Source of the DNA: JBDXHU01 sp039989475
Lineage (GTDB): Bacteria > Pseudomonadota > Gammaproteobacteria > Pseudomonadales > Halieaceae
DNA length: 64,000 bases
Direction of reading: 5' to 3'
NCBI GenBank assembly: GCA_039989475.1
Contig: JBDXHU010000002.1
Coordinates: forward strand, 124,001-188,000
The notes beneath the pieces are model-generated. The model was not told where the DNA came from. It was given only the letters and a program-made list of their open reading frames with translations, and did no database searches. How positions within the stretch are numbered: position 1 is the stretch's first letter; every line of letters starts with the position of its first letter. Both the position numbers and the translations under genes were made by a program. Shown piece after piece: positions 51,236-59,804 of the stretch.

Positions 51236-53500
51236 TTACTGCCCTGGCTGATAACGCTTTTTCGCCCGCGCTTCCACGTCTTTGCGATAGAAGGCCACCT
51301 CTTTGAACTGGCGATTTACATAGCGTTCACCCTGGTCAAAAAAGTGCGGTGATGCGGGGTCATTGCTCTGGCCACCGGCCAACAGGGAGCGCGCTCGCAG
51401 CTTATCTCCGAACTCCACCACCGCCACGAAGCTATTGCCGCGGTAGCCATAAATCCGCCGGGTGTTGGGTGCGGCCCTGGCGCCAAAGGCGGCCAGTGCG
51501 CCCCAACGGCCTGAGGCCATCCCCACCGGCAGGCTCGGTTCAGCGTCGTCAAAACGCAAGTTGATATCGCCACTCAGGCGCTGCATGCGGTTGACCTCTG
51601 CCCAGGGGGTATCCCAGCGGCCAAAATCGGAGTTTACAGCTTCCACCACCCCGGCCAGGAGTTGCAGTCGCAGTGATGGCGCGGACTCTACCGCGAATTG
51701 TTGTATCCAGGCGGTTCGGCTCAGGCGCGAATTGGCCGGTTTTTGCTCTAGCACCGCCAGGCCATAGAAATGCGCCAGCGTCATCGCGGTCGAATCCAGT
51801 GCAACCGTCATATTCCAGTCCTGTAGCAGGGCAATGGCGGGCTCCAGTTCAGGGTGTGCCGAGCCCAGTTCCTCCCAGGCATTGCTCAGGCTCGGCACCA
51901 GCACCTGGAAGGCAGGCAGGGCAGGGTGGTAGGCCAGTGCGATCAACTCGTTCAGGGAAATCTTGTCCTCACCACTGTCGGCAATATCCCGCAACAGGCG
52001 GGCGGCGTGGATGCCACGGAAGTTCTCCGGATCAGGCGCCATGTACGCCGGGTAGTCCTCTTGCCTGGGACTGTCGCGGCCGGCCGCGCTAAAGGGCGTG
52101 GAATTGCAGTTCTGGATCCAGCCATTGGCCGGGTTTAAGAGGGTGATCGTTTCCTCCACGCTATGCAGGCCCTGCCAGTCGGTGGCGGGGTCGCTGCCAT
52201 CCACCGGCAGGGAGAAGTCAATGCCGGGATTGCGTCGGGGTATAAAGTTACCGTGAAAGTAGGCGATATTGCCGCTGGAGTCGGCGTACACCGTATTGTT
52301 GGAGGAGTTGGTGCGGATCTGCATCATCTCCCGGAACTCCTCGTAATTAGCTTGCTTGGAGCGCAGGAATGACTGTCGTAGTGCGTTCACCGGGTCCCAG
52401 TTGATGCGCGTGGCGACCCACTTGCCGTCAATCTCATGGGTGATTGGGCCGTGATGGCTACGGTAGGTCGGGAAGCTTCGTTCGCTGAAACCGTCACCAT
52501 CGCGGTAGCGCAGTGTCACATCGTCCACCGCCAGCGGGCGCAGCTTGTCGCCGTAGCGGTAATGAGGATGCCCATCCTTGTCCACGATGTCCTCGACAAA
52601 TTCGTCCATAAAATCGACATAGGTGGAGGTGTGCATCCAGCCGGTGTGTTCGTTAAAGCCCTGGTAGACGAAGAATTGGCCCCAGGTCACCGCGCCGTAG
52701 GCATTGAGACCCTCTTCGCTGACCACATGTACCTCGCCGCGAAAATAGAAGGAGGTGTGCGGATTGATCAATAACAGCGGATGTCCCGATTCCGACAGTG
52801 CCCCGGCGATTGCGATGCCATTGGAACCCGCTGGCTCAGCACCCGCCGGTGTAAGCCTTGCCTCACTGTTGGCGGCGCGCTGCGCAGGGCTGGCCGGCGT
52901 CCCGCCCGCCTTACCATAGAACGCAGCGATGCCAGCCAGGGGTATCTGTTCAATATCACCGCCGATGGAACCCTCGAAGAAATACATGGGCATCCAGGGC
53001 TCAAAATGCGTGATCAGTGCCGGTGCTACCTGCGGGTGTGTGCGCAGGTAGTAGTTTATGCCGTCGGCAAAGGCGATACACAATTGCTTGAGCCAATCGG
53101 GTGCCTGCTTATAGGCCTGCCGGGCCTCGATTTCAGTCATGTACAGGTGTGCCCGCAGGTCGCTGAAGAGGGCGCTTTCACCTTCAACTTCCGCCAATCG
53201 GCCCAGGGCCCAGATGTAATTGCGTTCCACCCGCGGGAAGTCATCTTCGCTCTGGGCATAAAGCAGGCCGAACACGGCATCGGCGTCGGTTTTCCCATAA
53301 ATATGAGGCACACCGTAGTCATCTCGAATAATTGTTACATTGGCGGCCCGCAGCTGCTGGCGCAGCTCTTCAGCCGTCACCATGGGCTCAACGGCGGCGC
53401 TGGAGGCTTGCTCGCTGTCTATCGCTGCATCCTCGGAACAGGCGGATAGCAGGCCACAGAGCAGCAACAGTAGGGAGTGCAAGAGAAGAGGTGCCCGCAT
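51236..53500 (-). CDS. Penicillin-acylase-family N-terminal nucleophile hydrolase (lipoprotein)
   Basis: A 754-residue lipoprotein precursor (lipobox LLSAC, Cys 21). The family folds as a single chain and self-cleaves; the beta-chain Ser nucleophile is S226 in EPAGSNGIAIAG. The alpha segment begins VTIIRDDYGVPHIYGKTDADAVFG, and the beta chain has LLINPHTSFYFRGEVHV. Relatives are acyl-homoserine-lactone acylases and penicillin G acylases. A lipid anchor is unusual but known in this family. Acylation substrate unproven. It is divergent from the VOC gene. Confidence 0.92.
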   Translation of the reverse strand: MRAPLLLHSLLLLLCGLLSACSEDAAIDSEQASSAAVEPMVTAEELRQQLRAANVTIIRDDYGVPHIYGKTDADAVFGLLYAQSEDDFPRVERNYIWALGRLAEVEGESALFSDLRAHLYMTEIEARQAYKQAPDWLKQLCIAFADGINYYLRTHPQVAPALITHFEPWMPMYFFEGSIGGDIEQIPLAGIAAFYGKAGGTPASPAQRAANSEARLTPAGAEPAGSNGIAIAGALSESGHPLLLINPHTSFYFRGEVHVVSEEGLNAYGAVTWGQFFVYQGFNEHTGWMHTSTYVDFMDEFVEDIVDKDGHPHYRYGDKLRPLAVDDVTLRYRDGDGFSERSFPTYRSHHGPITHEIDGKWVATRINWDPVNALRQSFLRSKQANYEEFREMMQIRTNSSNNTVYADSSGNIAYFHGNFIPRRNPGIDFSLPVDGSDPATDWQGLHSVEETITLLNPANGWIQNCNSTPFSAAGRDSPRQEDYPAYMAPDPENFRGIHAARLLRDIADSGEDKISLNELIALAYHPALPAFQVLVPSLSNAWEELGSAHPELEPAIALLQDWNMTVALDSTAMTLAHFYGLAVLEQKPANSRLSRTAWIQQFAVESAPSLRLQLLAGVVEAVNSDFGRWDTPWAEVNRMQRLSGDINLRFDDAEPSLPVGMASGRWGALAAFGARAAPNTRRIYGYRGNSFVAVVEFGDKLRARSLLAGGQSNDPASPHFFDQGERYVNRQFKEVAFYRKDVEARAKKRYQPGQ

Positions 53501-53588
53501 GTTCTTGTTCTCCAGTAAATATCAGTACATCATGGCCGCCGCCGCTGGTTTTTGCCAGCCCCACCACGAGCGTAGACAGGAGTAGTAG

Positions 53589-53960
53589 ATGATTGGTTAT
53601 GTGACGATTGGCGTCAGCGATATGGAGAAGGCCAAGGCCTTCTATTCGGAGTTGTTGTCAGACCTGGGTGCAAGCGTAATGATGGATATGGGTCGAATTG
53701 CCTTTATTGGTGCCGGCCAGGGACAGCCCATGCTGTCCATTTGCGTGCCCTACGACGAGAGCGACCCACATCCCGGAAACGGCAATATGGTAGCGATTGA
53801 TCCGGGCTCGAAAGAGATGGTCGACAAGCTCTATGCCAAGGCACTGGCGCTGGGCGCCAGCTGCGATGGTCCGCCAGGACAGCGAATAGAGGATGTATTC
53901 TACGGCGCCTACTTCCGCGACCCTGACGGCAACAAGATGGCCTTTTACCAGTTCGGCTAA
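53589..53960 (+). CDS. VOC-family (glyoxalase-like) protein
   Basis: A 123-residue single vicinal-oxygen-chelate domain: IGYVTIGVSDMEKAKAFYSEL at the start and DVFYGAYFRDPDGNKMAFYQFG at the end. Such proteins are metal-dependent lyases, dioxygenases or resistance proteins; the reaction is unknown. The stop overlaps that of the convergent CBS gene by four bases. Confidence 0.9.
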   Translation: MIGYVTIGVSDMEKAKAFYSELLSDLGASVMMDMGRIAFIGAGQGQPMLSICVPYDESDPHPGNGNMVAIDPGSKEMVDKLYAKALALGASCDGPPGQRIEDVFYGAYFRDPDGNKMAFYQFG

Positions 53961-54382
53961 AGGGCTGCCTGGTGCTTGCGGCGTGAGTACTCCATAAGCG
54001 CCCAGAGGATGTTGCTGCAACTCACCTGGCCGACCAGTTTGCCGGCGGTGAGCACCGGGCGCCGCCGTTGTTTTGAATCCAGCATGGCCTGTGCCACTTC
54101 GACAATGCCTTCCTCCGGACTGCAAGTGTTGACATCAGTTTGCATGACGTCGCGCACCAGTGCGTGCTCGGCATCGCCATCGTTATAGATGGTGGTCAGA
54201 ATTGCCTGCAGGCAATCCAGCTCGGACAGTATGCCCACCACGCAGCCCTTGTCATCGGATACGGTCAGGCCGGTGAGCTTGTACTCCACGATCATTTCAA
54301 CCGCCTGCACAACGTTTGCATCGATGCCGATGGTCAGCGGATTCTTGCGCATACAATCCTGGATAGTGGTGGGTTTGGGCAT
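53957..54382 (-). CDS. CBS-domain pair protein
   Basis: A 141-residue protein with two CBS motifs (IVEYKLTGLTVSDDKGCVVG and QAMLDSKQRRRPVLTAGKLVGQVS), making one adenosine-nucleotide-binding module with no fused effector. ATG 54382 has AGGAGTTGAACC upstream. Stand-alone CBS proteins often regulate another enzyme in trans. It shares no obvious operon. Confidence 0.9.
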   Translation of the reverse strand: MPKPTTIQDCMRKNPLTIGIDANVVQAVEMIVEYKLTGLTVSDDKGCVVGILSELDCLQAILTTIYNDGDAEHALVRDVMQTDVNTCSPEEGIVEVAQAMLDSKQRRRPVLTAGKLVGQVSCSNILWALMEYSRRKHQAAL

Positions 54383-54493
54383 GGTTCAACTCCTGGTTTG
54401 GGGTGCTAAATCTTTACAAATCTTACCGTCAACCGAATTCGGGCTGCAGCGTTAAAAGAGTATAGTCACTTCAAAGCAGCAAAGGAGCACTCG

Positions 54494-54862
54494 ATGGCAG
54501 ATTTGAATACGGGCAGGGTGGTCGGTTTGATACTGGCCTGCGCGGTACTGAGTGCCTGCTCCTCGGCGCCGGGTCCGATTGTCGATACCAAGGGAGTGGA
54601 TATGGCCCGCTATCATGCCGATCTGGCCGATTGCGAGAGCTACGGTGACCAGGTACACATCGAACAGGGCGTGGCCAAAGGTGCTGCCGCCGGTGGAGCC
54701 GTGGGCGCCGCCACCGGGGCTGTGCTGAGCGAGAATGTTGGTGAGTATGCCGGTGTCGGTGCTGTCGTCGGTGCCGCAAAGTCGGCACAGATGGGCGACC
54801 GGGAAAAGTCCCAGGTGGTCAAACGTTGTATGCGCGGGCGCGGCTACCGTGTGCTCAACTGA
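54494..54862 (+). CDS. Glycine-zipper lipoprotein
   Basis: A 122-residue lipoprotein precursor with lipobox LSAC (Cys 22). A glycine-zipper stretch (GVAKGAAAGGAVGAATGAVL, then GAVVGAAKSA) resembles outer-membrane lipoproteins of the SlyB/Rcp type. GCAAAGGAGC precedes ATG 54494. It converges on the LLM gene. Confidence 0.82.
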   Translation: MADLNTGRVVGLILACAVLSACSSAPGPIVDTKGVDMARYHADLADCESYGDQVHIEQGVAKGAAAGGAVGAATGAVLSENVGEYAGVGAVVGAAKSAQMGDREKSQVVKRCMRGRGYRVLN

Positions 54863-54877
54863 GGCAGCGACTTAGAC

Positions 54878-55900
54878 TCACGCCTGCATTTCCCTGACAG
54901 CGGCAGCGGCAGCGGCATCATCGGCGGGATCTTCCGGCATGGGAAAGGTCACGCGTTGGGTCAAAGTGCCATAGCGTTGTTTGAAAACCCCGGCAATTTC
55001 GTCATAGCGACCCCGGGGCACGAATTTCTCCAGCATTTCATCGCTGACAATCCCAGCCATACCCTGCCAGCGTCCCGTCCGGGTCATATCCAGCAGTGCC
55101 TGGCCCTTGTCCTGCCAGCCAAACAGCTCAAGGCTGGGCCAGTAGGCCGGAGTGGAGAAAAGAAAGCCCACTAGCTTCCTTTGTTTTTCCCACTCGGCGG
55201 CCACTTTGGCCCCGTCACGGCCAGTAGCGGTCAATGGGCCCAGCACCAGTTTGAAATCCTCAGCGCTGCGTCCGGCCTGTTCGAAGCCCGCCTGTAGGCG
55301 GGGCAGGCACACCTCGGCGACGTATTGGGCGGGCGTACTGGTCGGGTGTGTAATCATGCCGTCGGCAATCCGGCCCGCCATGCGGGTCATGGCGGGCCCC
55401 ACTGCGCCGCACAGCAGAGGGATGCCAGGGTGCTCAATCGGACCCGGGTTGAAGAAGGATTGTAGTTTGGTAAAGCGATAGTGCTCACCCTCAAACCGCA
55501 ATGGGGCGCCGGTCTGGAAGCTGTTGAAGATGGCCCGCAGGGATTGCAGGTATTCGCGCAGTTGCGGTACCGGAGAATCCCAGCGAGCCGAGTAACGCTG
55601 CTCGATGTTGGCTTTCACCTGTGTGCCCAGGCCCAGTTCGAAGCGGCCTGCGGACATTTTCTGTAAATCCCAGCTGGCAATCGCGACTGTCATTGGGCTG
55701 CGCGGGAAGGCCACCAGTACGGAGGTGCTAACTCGCAGGCGACTGGTAGCATTCAAAGCCAAGGCCGCCAACAACAGGCCGTCGTGAAGCGCGTCCGGGA
55801 CCTGCAAACCATCGAAGCCCATGCGTTCGGCGCGCGCTGCGTGAGTGCCGATTTCACCGGGGCCCATAGTCTCAGGGATGGTGGCATATACCTCGAACAT
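54878..55900 (-). CDS. LLM-class flavin/F420-dependent oxidoreductase (TIGR03617-like)
   Basis: A 340-residue luciferase-like TIM barrel, a clear paralogue of the gene at 45045 (STSVLVAFPRSPMTVAIASW, GRFELGLGTQVKANIEQRYS, GIPLLCGAVGPAMTRMAG). Cofactor FMN or F420 unproven. It stands alone between the glycine-zipper lipoprotein and a roughly 200-base gap before the DsbA-like gene. Confidence 0.88.
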   Translation of the reverse strand: MFEVYATIPETMGPGEIGTHAARAERMGFDGLQVPDALHDGLLLAALALNATSRLRVSTSVLVAFPRSPMTVAIASWDLQKMSAGRFELGLGTQVKANIEQRYSARWDSPVPQLREYLQSLRAIFNSFQTGAPLRFEGEHYRFTKLQSFFNPGPIEHPGIPLLCGAVGPAMTRMAGRIADGMITHPTSTPAQYVAEVCLPRLQAGFEQAGRSAEDFKLVLGPLTATGRDGAKVAAEWEKQRKLVGFLFSTPAYWPSLELFGWQDKGQALLDMTRTGRWQGMAGIVSDEMLEKFVPRGRYDEIAGVFKQRYGTLTQRVTFPMPEDPADDAAAAAAVREMQA

Positions 55901-56104
55901 GTCAGAAAGTGTCCAGCCAGATAGTGACAGCGCCCAGTCTACCCCAGGCCCAATGTTGCGTGACCTGCCATGGCGTCGCCGGTACTACAGTACAGCCCCT
56001 GTAGGCGATAAGGCTGGGTCATGATGCGTCCTTATATTTCTCAAGCGCAGACAGTATAGTCTGCACTAGCAGGTAATACGCGCGCACTACAGAGGGGGAC
56101 CGGT

Positions 56105-57493
56105 ATGGCCGAGCAGTTCTCGAATATGGGCGGTAGCTCGCACAGCGAACCCTCGCTGGCCCGCCGCTGGTTAACCTCGGTAATGATGCGGCGCTTTTCT
56201 GACCAAAAGCGTATGCAGCGGATGCGCCAGAAATGCGAACAGCGCCGCCAGGCGGCTGGTGAAGCGCACAAGGTCGAGTATTTTCACCAGGTCGAGGATC
56301 CCTACAGCTATTTGATGGCACAGGTGCTGCCGGCGCTGCTCGACCGCTACGATATTGAACTGCAGATACACCTGGTTAGTGGCCCCCCGGGGGACAACGC
56401 TTCGGAACCCGACTTATTACTGCCTTACTCGCAAATGGATTGTGCGGAGGTGGCTCCCTACTACGGCCTGAGCTTCCCGCGCCAGGCCAGTGCTCCTGAG
56501 GCCGGGCAGATTGAGCTGGCCATGCGCATACTGGCCGCTGCTGAGGGGGCGCCCACTCCCGCCCGGTTATTGAGTGTCAGTGCTGCCCTGTGGAGCAGTG
56601 ACGCCGCCGAATTGCAGGCTTTGGCTGCGAGCGTGGATTTGGCGTCTGCCGATACCGCAGCCCAGAGGCTTGAGCAGGGCAATCAGCGGCGCCAACAGCT
56701 GGGCCATTATTCCGGCGCCATGTTGTTCTATGGCAAGGAGTGGTACTGGGGCGTGGACCGGCTCTATCACCTGGAGAATCGCCTGCGGGAGCTGGGTGCG
56801 ACGCGGGCCGGTAGCGACACGCTGTTAATGCCGAGGCCGGCCATCGAAGCCGGTGGTTTGCGCGATGACGGCAGCCTCACACTGGAAATATTTCCCTCCC
56901 TGCGCAGTCCTTACAGCTCTTTCATTTTTGATCACGCCATGTATTTGGCAGAAGCCACGGGGGTGCGGATTCAGCTGCGCCCGGTATTGCCCATGGTAAT
57001 GCGCGGCGCAGCGGTAACGCGTCTTAAGGGACAGTACATCATGTTCGATACCGGTCGGGAGGCGGCGCAGCTTGGCCCGGAATGGGGCAACGCCTGGGAT
57101 CCGATAGGCGAGCCGGTGCGGCGAGCCTTCGCCCTGTTTCCCTGGGCGGAAAGCCAGGGCAAGGGCGCCGCCCTGCTAAGCGCATTTATGCATGGCGCTT
57201 TTTATGAAAGGGTGAAGACCCATCGCCTGTCCGGCCTGCGCAAAATTGTCACCAGGGCCGGACTGAGCTGGGAGGAGGCGCGCCAACACCTGCAGGACAC
57301 CGATTGGCAGGAGCCACTGGAGCAAAATCGGCTGCAGCTCTATCGGGAGAGTATCTGGGGTGTTCCCAGTTTTCGCTTACTGGGCGCTAATGGTGACTGC
57401 CTGCTGTCTACCTGGGGTGCGGACCGCTTGTGGCTGGTGGCGCGGCGGATTGAAGAGCATCTCTTGCAGCGCCAGAAGAGAACGGAACTCTAG
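56105..57493 (+). CDS. Tandem DsbA/HCCA-isomerase-like thioredoxin-fold protein
   Basis: A 462-residue protein with two repeats of the DsbA-like fold. The first starts at VEYFHQVEDPYSYLMAQVL (about 58), the second at LEIFPSLRSPYSSFIFDHAMY (about 265), and the second ends SIWGVPSFRLLG, the conserved cis-Pro-containing C-terminal motif of 2-hydroxychromene-2-carboxylate isomerases. The CxxC of true DsbA is not present in either. It has no signal peptide, so it is probably cytoplasmic and glutathione-dependent. ATG 56105 follows GGGGGACCGGT. Confidence 0.83.
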   Translation: MAEQFSNMGGSSHSEPSLARRWLTSVMMRRFSDQKRMQRMRQKCEQRRQAAGEAHKVEYFHQVEDPYSYLMAQVLPALLDRYDIELQIHLVSGPPGDNASEPDLLLPYSQMDCAEVAPYYGLSFPRQASAPEAGQIELAMRILAAAEGAPTPARLLSVSAALWSSDAAELQALAASVDLASADTAAQRLEQGNQRRQQLGHYSGAMLFYGKEWYWGVDRLYHLENRLRELGATRAGSDTLLMPRPAIEAGGLRDDGSLTLEIFPSLRSPYSSFIFDHAMYLAEATGVRIQLRPVLPMVMRGAAVTRLKGQYIMFDTGREAAQLGPEWGNAWDPIGEPVRRAFALFPWAESQGKGAALLSAFMHGAFYERVKTHRLSGLRKIVTRAGLSWEEARQHLQDTDWQEPLEQNRLQLYRESIWGVPSFRLLGANGDCLLSTWGADRLWLVARRIEEHLLQRQKRTEL

Positions 57494-57497
57494 TCTC

Positions 57498-59027
57498 TCA
57501 GCTGAAATGCAGCTTTAGCCCCATCCGCTTCAACTGGTTCTTTTCTTGCTGCAACTCATGGTTGGTCAGCGGATGTTGCTTCAGCCAACCCTCCGGAAAT
57601 TGCAATTGCAGCTGCTCGTCCAGGGCGGAAACGCGAAACTCGGGCAGGAACTCGAGCTGCTCCACATATTTGAACAGGCAGGCGAGTCGCAACAGCACAG
57701 TCAGGCGCAGCAGGCGATAGCGGTCTGTTTCAGCCAGCGCCGCAAAATCGGCAGCTTTCAGTTTGCGCCGGTGGCACCAGACCAGCAGCGCCAGGGTTTC
57801 CTGCTCATCCTGTGAAAAACCGGGTAAATCCGCGTTGCGCAGCAGGTAGGCGCCGTGCTGGTTGTAATCCTTGTGTGCTATGGCCATGCCGATTTCATGG
57901 GTGCGCGCCGACCAGCGCAGCAGTTCCCAGTCTGCGCTCTTGAGATTCCAGGCCTTGTGCGTGGTCCGGTAGAGAATGCGAGCGCGCTTTTCCACGATAT
58001 CCGCCATGGCGGAGTCGGCGTTATAGCGCTGCATCAGCGCATTCACCGTGCGCTCGCGCACGTCCTCATGCGACAGTCGACCCAGCAGGTCGTAGATCAC
58101 CCCTTCGCGCAGGGCGCCGCGACTGCTGCGCATGATTTCAATGTTGAGCTCGTCAAAAACACCTGCGGTAATAGCGACCCCGGACAGAATCACATTGCGT
58201 CTGGCTTCTGACAGACCCTCTATAGCGATGTCATCGAAGTGTTTAAACGCCAGCAGAGCCTCTTCCAGGCAAGCGAGGCCGCTGCGGGTAATACCGGATT
58301 CACTCCAGCCAAAGTTCTGCAGGATTTGTTCTATTGCCTGCAAGGTGCCTGAGGAGCCGACGCAATCCTGCCAGTGTGCCGAGGAAAAGCGGTAGCGGAT
58401 GTGCGAGGCCTCCAGCCGTGCTGCCTCATAGGCGCGGCGGTAACGCAGGCGCGTGATCTTGCCCTGTTTGAAGTGGCTGCGATTGTAAGCCACGCAGCCC
58501 ATTTGCAAGCTATCCAGGTGCTGCGGCTCGAAGCGCTGACCGACGATGAACTCGGTGCTACCGCCGCCTATGTCTACTACCAGCCGGGACTGCTCATCGT
58601 CGGCCAGGGTATGGGCGACACCCAGGTAAACCAGGCGCGCCTCCTCGCGACCGTAGATGACCTCTACCGGCACACCCAGCAGCGTTTCCGCCAGTACCGT
58701 GAAGGCGCGCCGGTTGCGTGCCTGACGCAGGGCGTTGGTGCCGACGATGCGGGTACGAAAGGGGGAGACGCTATCCAGTACCTGCTTGAACCGGGACAGG
58801 CAGTCCAGGCCGCGCTGTATGGATTCTTCACTCAGCTTGCCGTTCTTGAGGCCGGCGCCCAGTTGTACTTTCTCGCTGAGGGTTTCAATGGGTCGCACCT
58901 CTTCGTGCTCAACCCGGGCGATAATCAGGTGAAAGCTGTTGGAGCCAAGGTCGATGGCGGCCAACACCGCGCCCTCGGGTACCTCGGGTTCCTTTCCCTG
59001 CTTGTTATCCGTAGACGGTGCCGGCAT
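57498..59027 (-). CDS. Ppx/GppA phosphatase family protein (exopolyphosphatase)
   Basis: A 509-residue protein. The actin-like ATPase-fold motif LAAIDLGSNSFHLIIARV opens the chain; VVDIGGGSTEFIVG and NVILSGVAITAGVF follow. The C-terminal half (about 315-480) is the HD-type helical domain of the exopolyphosphatase subgroup. It hydrolyses polyphosphate or pppGpp. Length fits Ppx of Gammaproteobacteria. It converges on the DsbA-like gene with four bases between stops. Confidence 0.93.
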   Translation of the reverse strand: MPAPSTDNKQGKEPEVPEGAVLAAIDLGSNSFHLIIARVEHEEVRPIETLSEKVQLGAGLKNGKLSEESIQRGLDCLSRFKQVLDSVSPFRTRIVGTNALRQARNRRAFTVLAETLLGVPVEVIYGREEARLVYLGVAHTLADDEQSRLVVDIGGGSTEFIVGQRFEPQHLDSLQMGCVAYNRSHFKQGKITRLRYRRAYEAARLEASHIRYRFSSAHWQDCVGSSGTLQAIEQILQNFGWSESGITRSGLACLEEALLAFKHFDDIAIEGLSEARRNVILSGVAITAGVFDELNIEIMRSSRGALREGVIYDLLGRLSHEDVRERTVNALMQRYNADSAMADIVEKRARILYRTTHKAWNLKSADWELLRWSARTHEIGMAIAHKDYNQHGAYLLRNADLPGFSQDEQETLALLVWCHRRKLKAADFAALAETDRYRLLRLTVLLRLACLFKYVEQLEFLPEFRVSALDEQLQLQFPEGWLKQHPLTNHELQQEKNQLKRMGLKLHFS

Positions 59028-59089
59028 GCAACATGTTCTGGGCGTGTTTCGAATATATTAAAGCAATCGACTGGCGCTGTCCCGCGGCT

Positions 59090-59647
59090 TTAGCTGGCCA
59101 GGATCCAGAGCAGCATAGCCCCGCCAATGCCACCAATAGCGCTGCGTTTAAGTACAGTTTTATCGATCTTGCCCAGTTCCTTTAAGGGCTCGCCGCTATG
59201 CTGCGAGCGCCGTAGTACCGGCCATTCGATCATGCCGCCAAAGATCGCGCTGCCGATTGCCGCACAGACCAGCATGAGGCGGCCAGAATTGTCCATGGGA
59301 ATCAGCCACCACAGTCCGAATACGGTGACCCAGCTACCGAGTTGGCCGGCCAGGCTCATGATATTGAACTGGCGCAAGCTGTTCTTTTCGTAGTCAAAGT
59401 CGTAGACAAATAAACCGAATTTTTCCGGGATAGTGTGGGCGGAATCAGACAGCCGGGCGCCGGCGTAGTGACCCCACTCGTGTATCACTGTGCTGAGGGC
59501 GACACCGGCCAGGGCCGCAAGCAGCACGGACAACGCATTGGCAATAGCCAGCTCGGTGAGCAAATACCAGCTGTCAGCCGCCGCCCACAGGGTGAAGGCG
59601 ATCAGGGCAATGCCAAATTGAAGGGCGGCGTGTTTGAAGATCATCAT
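59090..59647 (-). CDS. Small M50-like (HExxH) integral membrane protein
   Basis: A 185-residue protein with about five membrane helices and the zinc motif HEWGH (56-60) inside a helix (ALSTVIHEWGHYAGARL), as in site-2 proteases. The second half keeps an aliphatic helix around NIMSLAGQLGSWVTVFG where M50 proteins have the metal Asp; no clear Asp ligand is seen. ATG 59647 is preferred over the upstream frame. It is separated from the divergent M19 gene by 157 bases. Function unknown. Confidence 0.75.
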   Translation of the reverse strand: MMIFKHAALQFGIALIAFTLWAAADSWYLLTELAIANALSVLLAALAGVALSTVIHEWGHYAGARLSDSAHTIPEKFGLFVYDFDYEKNSLRQFNIMSLAGQLGSWVTVFGLWWLIPMDNSGRLMLVCAAIGSAIFGGMIEWPVLRRSQHSGEPLKELGKIDKTVLKRSAIGGIGGAMLLWILAS

Positions 59648-59804
59648 GGTTTCGGTCCCGGTTGCACTTCGCATCCTGTATTGCATCTATACGTTGTTCA
59701 GCGGCAATTTGGATTCTCCCCGATGCGGCCGCGGTTTGGTACTATTCATGCCGCTGTGAATGGAATGCCTTAAATAGTGTCGCAGCAGTGAACTGGAGTG
59801 GGAT

